Below, in pieces: positions 57,935 through 64,000 of a stretch of DNA of 64,000 nucleotides; position 1 is the first letter of the stretch, and every line of letters begins with the position of its first letter. The notes beneath the pieces were generated by a model, which did no database searches, was not told where the DNA came from, and saw nothing but the letters and a program-made list of their open reading frames with translations. This stretch comes from Clostridium vincentii (lineage in GTDB: Bacteria > Bacillota > Clostridia > Clostridiales > Clostridiaceae): positions 1 through 64,000 of the forward strand of contig NZ_PVXQ01000008.1 of the NCBI RefSeq assembly GCF_002995745.1, in the 5' to 3' direction. A program made the position numbers and the translations under genes.

Positions 57935-59926
57935 ATGAGTAGAGAATTAGATAAACTATCGATTAATGCAATAAGAATGCTTTCAGCAGATGCTATTCAA
58001 AAGGCAAATTCTGGTCACCCGGGATTACCACTTGGAGCAGCTAGTATGGCATTTACACTATGGACAAAAATGAACCATAATGGGAAAAATTCGACTTGGG
58101 ATAATAGAGATAGATTTGTATTATCAGCAGGGCATGGTTCAATGCTTGAATATTCATTATTACATTTATTTGGATATGGATTAAAAGTTTCCGATATTAA
58201 ACAGTTCAGACAAGTAGGTAGTTTAACACCAGGACATCCTGAATATGCTCATACTAAAGGAGTTGAAGTTACAACAGGACCCCTTGGACAAGGAATATGT
58301 AATGCAGTAGGTATGGCTATGGCAGAAGCTCATCTTGCAGAAAAATTTAATAAGCCAAACTATACTGTAGTTGATCATTATTCTTACGCAATATGTGGGG
58401 ATGGTTGTCTTATGGAAGGAATTTCAGGAGAAGCATCATCACTTGCTGGAACTTTAGGTCTAGGAAAAGTGGTTGTATTATATGATTCAAACAATATTTC
58501 AATTGAAGGAAGTACTGATATAGCATTTAGAGAAGATGTTGCTATGAGATATGAAGCTTATGGATGGCAAGTATTGAAAATTGCAGATGGAAATGATATT
58601 GATGCAATAGAAAATGCAATAGAGGAAGCTAAAGCAGAAACTTCAAAGCCATCAATTATAATAGTTAAAAATCAAATTGGTTTTGGATGTGCGGCAAAAC
58701 AAGGAAAAGCTTCAGCTCATGGAGAACCATTAGGTGATGAAAATATATTAGAAATGAAGAAAAACTTTGGTTGGAAAACAGAACCTGCATTTTATGTACC
58801 AGATGAAGTATACACAAATATGAATGAATACATAGAAAAGGGCGTTTCAAAGGAAGAAGCTTGGGATAAACTATTTAAAGAGTATAAAAAAGCTTATCCA
58901 GAACTAGCTAATGAATATACTAAATGGTTAAGTGGCGAAATTGATAAAGAAGCATTATTGAATAATGAGGATTTATGGAGTTTTGATAAAGAAATGGCTA
59001 CAAGAGAATCTTCAGGAATAATGATAAATAGATTAGCTAAGTTAATCCCTAATTTAATAGGGGGATCAGCTGACCTTGCACCTTCAAATAAAACTTATAT
59101 GGCTGGCAAGGGAGAGTTCTCAGACGAAGATAGAAGCGGACAAAACCTTCACTTTGGAGTTCGAGAACATGCAATGGCAGCTATCGTTAATGGTATGTAT
59201 GCTCATGGTGGACTTAAAGTATTCTGCTCAACATTCTTTGTATTCAGTGATTACATGAAAGGTGCTATGAGATTATCCGCAATAATGAACCTACCAGTAG
59301 CATATGTCTTAACTCATGATAGCATTGGTGTTGGAGAAGATGGACCAACTCATCAACCTATAGAACAATTAGCAGCGCTTAGAAGTATGCCAAATATGAC
59401 AGTATTTAGACCAGCTGACTCAAAAGAAACAGCAGCAGCTTGGTATTATGCTGTAACTAATGGAACTACACCAACATCATTAGTTCTAACAAGACAAAAG
59501 TTACCACTATATGATGGAGACCCTACGAGAGCATTAAAGGGTGGATATATCATTAAAGACTCTAAGAAAGACATTCCAGATATACTTTTAATGGCATCAG
59601 GGTCAGAAGTAGAATTAATATTTAAAGCAGCATCTGAATTAGAAGTTAAGGGAATAGATGCAAGAGTTATAAGTCTACCAAGCTTTGAGTTATTTGACGC
59701 TCAAAATGAAGATTATAAGGAATCCGTTATGCCGAAATCAGTAAGAGCGAGAGTTGCTGTTGAAGCATTAACATCATTTGGATGGCACAAATATGTAGGT
59801 CTTGATGGAGATGTTATATCATTAGATACTTTCGGAGCATCAGGAAATGCAGATACTTTATTTAAACAATTTGGGTTTACTGTAGAAAATGTTGTAGAAA
59901 AGTCCGTAAAGGTTGCAGGTAAATAA
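57935..59926 (+). CDS. tkt: Transketolase
   Basis: 663 aa from ATG 57935 (GTGAGGA upstream). TPP site [13 protein letters not shown] near 152; [14 protein letters not shown] near 112; [15 protein letters not shown] near 465. Full length. Last gene of the arabinose transcript; terminator at 60019-60074. Confidence 0.96.
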   Translation: MSRELDKLSINAIRMLSADAIQKANSGHPGLPLGAASMAFTLWTKMNHNGKNSTWDNRDRFVLSAGHGSMLEYSLLHLFGYGLKVSDIKQFRQVGSLTPGHPEYAHTKGVEVTTGPLGQGICNAVGMAMAEAHLAEKFNKPNYTVVDHYSYAICGDGCLMEGISGEASSLAGTLGLGKVVVLYDSNNISIEGSTDIAFREDVAMRYEAYGWQVLKIADGNDIDAIENAIEEAKAETSKPSIIIVKNQIGFGCAAKQGKASAHGEPLGDENILEMKKNFGWKTEPAFYVPDEVYTNMNEYIEKGVSKEEAWDKLFKEYKKAYPELANEYTKWLSGEIDKEALLNNEDLWSFDKEMATRESSGIMINRLAKLIPNLIGGSADLAPSNKTYMAGKGEFSDEDRSGQNLHFGVREHAMAAIVNGMYAHGGLKVFCSTFFVFSDYMKGAMRLSAIMNLPVAYVLTHDSIGVGEDGPTHQPIEQLAALRSMPNMTVFRPADSKETAAAWYYAVTNGTTPTSLVLTRQKLPLYDGDPTRALKGGYIIKDSKKDIPDILLMASGSEVELIFKAASELEVKGIDARVISLPSFELFDAQNEDYKESVMPKSVRARVAVEALTSFGWHKYVGLDGDVISLDTFGASGNADTLFKQFGFTVENVVEKSVKVAGK

Positions 59927-60018
59927 CTAAGAAAAAATAATAAATATATCAAAGTGAAGAACAAAATAATTATATAAAATAAGAAGAGTATGTAAAATAA
60001 AAAAATAATAGGATAATA

Positions 60019-60074
60019 GAAGCAAGTTTTGCAGTTAATAAAATGATTTATTTGCATAACTTGCTTTTATTTTA
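60019..60074 (+). terminator. Terminator after tkt
   Basis: Imperfect long stem AAGCAAGTT...AACTTGCTT followed by T-rich sequence. It separates tkt from the kinase. Confidence 0.75.
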
Positions 60075-60104
60075 AATTAATAGATATATAGTGGAGGTTT
60101 TTTT

Positions 60105-61712
60105 ATGAGTATAGGAATGAATGAGATAAAAAATGCTATAATCAATGGTAAAACAGCGCTTGGTATTGAACTTGGTTCAACTCGAATTAAAGCTGTTCTA
60201 ATCGGTGAAGATAATATGCCTATAGCTTCTGGTAGCTATGATTGGGAAAATATATATTCCAACAATATCTGGACTTACAGCCTAGAGGATATTTGGATGG
60301 GGATACAGGACAGTTATCAGAAGATGGCTGAGGATGTTAAACAACAATATGGAGTAAACATTAAAACGATAGGGGCAATTGGATTTAGCGCCATGATGCA
60401 TGGATATATGGCTTTCGACAAAGATGAAGAGCTTTTAGTACCATTCCGTACATGGCGTAACAGCACTACCGAAAAGGCTTCAGAAGAATTGACAAAATTG
60501 TTTAGCTACCATATTCCTCAAAGATGGAGTATTGCTCATCTTTATCAGGCTATCTTAAATAAGGAAGAACATGTAGTCGATATCAGTTTCCAGACAACCT
60601 TAGGAGGGTATATACATTGGAAACTAACAGGCCAAAAGGTTTTAGGCGTTGGCGAAGCATCGGGCATGTTCCCTATTGATATAGATACGAAAAACTATAA
60701 TGCACATATGATTCAGCAGTTTGATGAATTGATTGATTCCAAAAATTTCTCATGGAAACTTGAGAATATTTTGCCGAAGGTTTTGGTAGCCGGTGAGGAT
60801 GCTGGCGTTCTTACGAAAGAAGGAGCAAAGCTTTTAGACGTCACAGGACAGTTGAAACCAGGTATTCCACTTTGTCCTCCAGAGGGTGATGCAGGAACAG
60901 GGATGGTCGCAACTAACAGCGTTGCAAAACGTACTGGTAATGTTTCTGCCGGAACATCTGTTTTTGCAATGATTGTACTTGAAAAGGATTTGTCAAAAGT
61001 ATATCCAGAGATTGATCTAGTTACAACACCTACCGGTAACCTAGTAGCTATGGTTCACTGTAATAATTGCACATCAGATCTCAATGCATGGGTTGGATTA
61101 TTTAAAGAATTTGCAGAGGCAATGGGCGTAGAAGTTGATATGACGAAGTTGTTTGCGACTTTATATAATAAGGCACTTGAAGGAGATTCAGACTGTGGCG
61201 GATTATTGGCTTATAATTATTTTTCTGGTGAACATATAACGAATTTTGAAGAAGGACGTCCGTTGTTTGTGCGTTCACCAGAAAGTAATTTCACTCTAGC
61301 TAATTTCATGCGTGTTAATTTATTCACAGCATTAGGCGCGCTAAAAACTGGTTTGGATATTCTTCTTAAACAAGAAGGAATTCAACTAGATCAAATTCTA
61401 GGTCATGGTGGCTTATTTAAGACCAAAGATGTAGGCCAGAAAATCATGGCCGCCGCTATGGATGCTCCTGTTTCTGTTATGGAAACTGCCGGAGAAGGCG
61501 GAGCATGGGGTATTGCATTGCTTGCGTCCTATATGCTAAACAAAGCAGAGAATGAGACATTAGAGGATTATCTCACACAGAAAATATTTGCAGGGAAAAT
61601 GGGTACAAAAATGGATCCTGATCCTAAGGATGTTGACGGGTTTAACGAATTTATTAAATGTTACACCAAGGGACTCGCCATTGAGAGAGCTGCAGTAGAT
61701 AATCTTAAATAG
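60105..61712 (+). CDS. FGGY-family carbohydrate kinase, probable replacement ribulokinase
   Basis: 535 aa. N-terminal ATP/phosphate loop [14 protein letters not shown] near 20-33; [16 protein letters not shown] near 123; C-terminal [17 protein letters not shown] and [14 protein letters not shown] typical of FGGY kinases of the ribulokinase/xylulokinase class. It does not carry the D-x-G-T start of standard AraB (reads E-L-G-S-T). Codon use is visibly more G/C-rich than in its neighbours, suggesting later acquisition. Its own RBS is GTGGAGG. The araB stump at 52609 implies that this enzyme now phosphorylates L-ribulose. Confidence 0.88.
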   Translation: MSIGMNEIKNAIINGKTALGIELGSTRIKAVLIGEDNMPIASGSYDWENIYSNNIWTYSLEDIWMGIQDSYQKMAEDVKQQYGVNIKTIGAIGFSAMMHGYMAFDKDEELLVPFRTWRNSTTEKASEELTKLFSYHIPQRWSIAHLYQAILNKEEHVVDISFQTTLGGYIHWKLTGQKVLGVGEASGMFPIDIDTKNYNAHMIQQFDELIDSKNFSWKLENILPKVLVAGEDAGVLTKEGAKLLDVTGQLKPGIPLCPPEGDAGTGMVATNSVAKRTGNVSAGTSVFAMIVLEKDLSKVYPEIDLVTTPTGNLVAMVHCNNCTSDLNAWVGLFKEFAEAMGVEVDMTKLFATLYNKALEGDSDCGGLLAYNYFSGEHITNFEEGRPLFVRSPESNFTLANFMRVNLFTALGALKTGLDILLKQEGIQLDQILGHGGLFKTKDVGQKIMAAAMDAPVSVMETAGEGGAWGIALLASYMLNKAENETLEDYLTQKIFAGKMGTKMDPDPKDVDGFNEFIKCYTKGLAIERAAVDNLK

Positions 61713-61727
61713 ATAAAAGACATAATT

Positions 61728-61774
61728 AAAGGAACCTTAACTTAGATATATAATAAGTTAAGGTTCCTTTTATT
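61728..61774 (+). terminator. Terminator after the FGGY kinase
   Basis: 17-bp stem AAAGGAACCTTAACTTA/TAAGTTAAGGTTCCTTT and a T run. Confidence 0.92.
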
Positions 61775-61795
61775 CAGTTTACGCAAAATTATGTA

Positions 61796-61981
61796 CTATA
61801 GGATACCTTCTATTTTCAATATAGCTTCTAAGTTCTTAACTTTTTCATTTAAACATACAAACTTTTCTTTTATTGAATCTTTAGATAAAGTAGCATCATT
61901 AGCAACATTTTCTATTTCTTCCACAGTTTTTAATGCATCTTCAATGTCTTGTTGAGCAATTTTCAAGTTAGCTTCGTCCAT
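61796..61981 (-). CDS. Small acidic coiled-coil protein
   Basis: 61 aa, RBS AAAGGAGAG. Heptad-like pattern (IAQQDIEDALKTVEEIENV), no other motif. Not a recognised family; small proteins of this kind are common beside sporulation genes, but that link is only positional. Confidence 0.65.
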   Translation of the reverse strand: MDEANLKIAQQDIEDALKTVEEIENVANDATLSKDSIKEKFVCLNEKVKNLEAILKIEGIL

Positions 61982-62085
61982 ATATTCGCTCTCCTTTTGA
62001 ATAATTTATATAATTATCCTATCACGACTAAATCTTAAGTGCAAGGCATATATTTTAAGGGATAGTAAGGAACTTTGGAGGAAAA

Positions 62086-62661
62086 ATGATAAATTACATT
62101 TGGTTTGGACTTATATTTTTAGGGACTGTTGTTTCATTGTTTACTGGTAAGGGGGGAGACATATCCTCAACTATTGTAAATTCAGCAGATTCTACGGTTA
62201 AATTGATTTTAAGCTTAGTAGGAATTATGTGCTTTTGGTGCGGAGTAATGAAAGTCGCAGAAAAAAGTGGCTTAACAGAGAAGTTGGCCAAGCTTATGAA
62301 ACCTGTTCTAAAGTTATTATTTAAGGAAGCTTCAAAGGATGAGAAGGCACTTGGAGCTATAGTTATGAATTTAACTGCAAATATGATGGGCTTGTCTAAT
62401 GCCGCAACTCCCTTCGGGATAAAAGCTATGGAAGAAATGGATAGGCTTAATCCTAATAAGGACAGGGCAAGTGACGACATGGCTCTTTTTTTAGTTATGA
62501 ATGCAGCGTGTATCCAACTGGTACCATCAACTATAATTTCAATTAGAGCTGCTTGCAATTCTAGCAATCCAGGAATAATAATACTACCAGCAATAATTTC
62601 TACAGCTACTGCATCTATAGTTGGCATACTTTGTTGTAAAATACTGCAAAAGTATTTTTAG
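62086..62661 (+). CDS. spmA: Spore maturation protein A
   Basis: 191 aa, membrane protein with nucleoside-recognition (Gate) domain: MNLTANMMGLSNAATPFGIK near 92-111. Needed for spore core dehydration. RBS TTGGAGG. spmB follows after 11 bp. Confidence 0.93.
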   Translation: MINYIWFGLIFLGTVVSLFTGKGGDISSTIVNSADSTVKLILSLVGIMCFWCGVMKVAEKSGLTEKLAKLMKPVLKLLFKEASKDEKALGAIVMNLTANMMGLSNAATPFGIKAMEEMDRLNPNKDRASDDMALFLVMNAACIQLVPSTIISIRAACNSSNPGIIILPAIISTATASIVGILCCKILQKYF

Positions 62662-62672
62662 GGGGAGATTCT

Positions 62673-63200
62673 ATGGGGGAATATTTAAGTCAGAGCATTA
62701 TTGGAATAATAGTTGTAATCATAATTGGATATGGAATGATAAAGGGTAGGAAGGTATACGAATGGTTTATCGAAGGAGCTAAGGATGGCCTTAAGGTTTG
62801 CTATAATATATTCCCTTATCTTTTAGCTATGATAGTAGCAGTACAAATATTTAAACAAGCTAATCTTTTGGATATTATAAATAATATTTTAGCTCCAGTG
62901 GTGGGAATGGTAGGACTTCCAAGAGAATTGATTCCTTTAGTTATAATAAAGCCTTTATCGGGAAGTGGAGCTATTGGCATTTTCACTGATATACTTCAAA
63001 ATTATGGAGCAGATAGCGAACTAGGATTAATAGCTTCAGTTATTATGGGAACTACAGAGACTATCTTTTATACAGTAACTATTTATTTTGGAGCTGTAAA
63101 AGTAAAAAAAACAAGGCATACCATATGGGCGGCTATTATGGCAGATATGGTAGCTATAATAATGGCTATTCTAATGGTGAAAATACTTATTTTAAGTTAA
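62673..63200 (+). CDS. spmB: Spore maturation protein B
   Basis: 175 aa, Gate-domain membrane protein: IKPLSGSGAIGIFTDILQNY near 91 and MGTTETIFYTVTIYFGAVKV near 125. Works with SpmA. RBS TAGGGGGAG. Confidence 0.93.
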   Translation: MGEYLSQSIIGIIVVIIIGYGMIKGRKVYEWFIEGAKDGLKVCYNIFPYLLAMIVAVQIFKQANLLDIINNILAPVVGMVGLPRELIPLVIIKPLSGSGAIGIFTDILQNYGADSELGLIASVIMGTTETIFYTVTIYFGAVKVKKTRHTIWAAIMADMVAIIMAILMVKILILS

Positions 63201-63278
63201 ATTTAAGGTAAAAGAAATAGAAATTTTATCCATAATATGATAACGTTATAGATAATGTATTTAGGAGGCGTGGATAAA

Positions 63279-64000
63279 ATGATAAGTATTGAAAATATCA
63301 CAAAGACTTACAATGGTAGCAATAAAGCTGTAGATAACCTAAATCTAGAGATTCAGGATGGAGAAATATTTGGTCTGTTGGGTCCTAATGGAGCTGGTAA
63401 ATCAACGACGATTAAGATGATAACTGGCGTTGTTCAACCGACTATTGGAGATATTAAGATAAATGGTATAAGCATTAATGACAATCCTGTAAAAGTAAAG
63501 GAGCAATTTGGTTATGTTCCAGATAGTCCAGACATGTTTTTAAGGCTTACAGGTATAGAGTATCTAAACTTTATGGGGGATGTTTATAACGTTGAAGAAA
63601 GTGAAAGAAAGATCCGGATAACAGAATTATCAAAGAGATTTGGTATGGATGAAGCTTTGGGGGACAAAATTCAAGCCTATTCTCATGGAATGAGACAAAA
63701 GGTAATTGTAATGGGAGTAATTCTGCATAAACCTAAGGTTTGGATATTGGATGAACCTTTAACAGGGTTAGATCCAAAATCAGCTTTTATATTAAAAGAG
63801 ATGATGAGAGAACATGCTGATGCAGGGAATACAGTTCTTTTCTCAACTCACGTATTAGAAGTGGCTGAAAAATTATGTGATAAGGTTGCAATAATTAATA
63901 AAGGGCAGTTAATATATAATGGAACCTTAGAGAATATGAAAGAAAAGTGTAAAGAAAATGAATCCTTTGAGGAAATGTTCTTGGAGTTGACTAACAATGA
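63279..64000 (+). CDS. ABC transporter ATP-binding protein (partial, cut by window end)
   Basis: About 240 codons in frame to the window edge with no stop. Walker A GPNGAGKST near 40; signature YSHGMRQKVIV near 134; Walker B VWILDEPLTGLDP near 154; H-loop STHVLE near 189. ABC-2 type exporter ATPase of the CcmA class. RBS TTAGGAGGCG. The rest and any permease lie beyond the window. Confidence 0.9.
   Translation, partial: MISIENITKTYNGSNKAVDNLNLEIQDGEIFGLLGPNGAGKSTTIKMITGVVQPTIGDIKINGISINDNPVKVKEQFGYVPDSPDMFLRLTGIEYLNFMGDVYNVEESERKIRITELSKRFGMDEALGDKIQAYSHGMRQKVIVMGVILHKPKVWILDEPLTGLDPKSAFILKEMMREHADAGNTVLFSTHVLEVAEKLCDKVAIINKGQLIYNGTLENMKEKCKENESFEEMFLELTNN

Overview
The window reads as the chromosome of a spore-forming, AT-rich Clostridium sensu stricto. 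The spore genes csp-sleC and spmAB, the T-box-controlled ileS, the PyrR-type leader before carAB, and the A/T-biased codon use all point that way. I do not name a species. Region 1 (1-15904) is a bacteriocin island that looks plasmid-derived. It opens with the end of an IS66-family element (1-127) inserted in a class II lanthipeptide synthetase gene (lanM), leaving only the cyclase half. Behind it lie an ABC ATPase, a haloduracin-alpha-like precursor, a small leader-like ORF without cysteine, an ABC permease, an intact lanM and a C39-peptidase exporter lanT.

On the opposite strand are a beta-type precursor (58 aa, CPTTKC motif) and a second alpha precursor, so this is a two-component lantibiotic locus with two alpha peptides and one beta. 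Next to them is a complete agr-type quorum-sensing module: agrA on the minus strand, and agrD, agrB and agrC on the plus strand. Its AgrD has no cysteine and its AgrB contains a perfect (GCAACA)8 repeat. Then come a sigma factor/holin-like pair resembling uviA-uviB, with an SOS-like box inside the candidate uviA promoter, and fossils of a ParA/ribbon-helix-helix partition module.

Region 2 (15905-46036) is mostly housekeeping: feoAB, a short-chain dehydrogenase, a HAD phosphatase, a PHP phosphatase, carAB behind a PyrR-type attenuator, a small gene with SOS-like boxes, an HD-GYP protein, murI, a cyclophilin, an XRE regulator, the germination pair csp-sleC, a YkvI-type transporter, a radical SAM protein, an RlmI-like methyltransferase, aspartokinase, L25/Ctc, and ileS behind a T-box.

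Region 3 (46037-61775) holds a gene-poor stretch, a LacI-type regulator, a MATE transporter and an L-arabinose/pentose regulon: araA, araR, an araB stump, a sugar ABC transporter, araD, transaldolase, transketolase, and an FGGY kinase of different base composition that probably replaces the lost araB. Palindromic GTAC-centred boxes mark the likely AraR operators. Region 4 (61776-64000) has a small coiled-coil ORF, spmAB, and an ABC ATPase cut by the window edge.

A working model for the island is that secreted AgrD-derived signal acts through AgrC/AgrA on two near-identical promoters upstream of the alpha precursors, LanM modifies the peptides and LanT exports them, while DNA damage separately turns on uviAB. 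The peptide, agr and uvi identities rest on motifs read directly; the regulatory wiring is inference.
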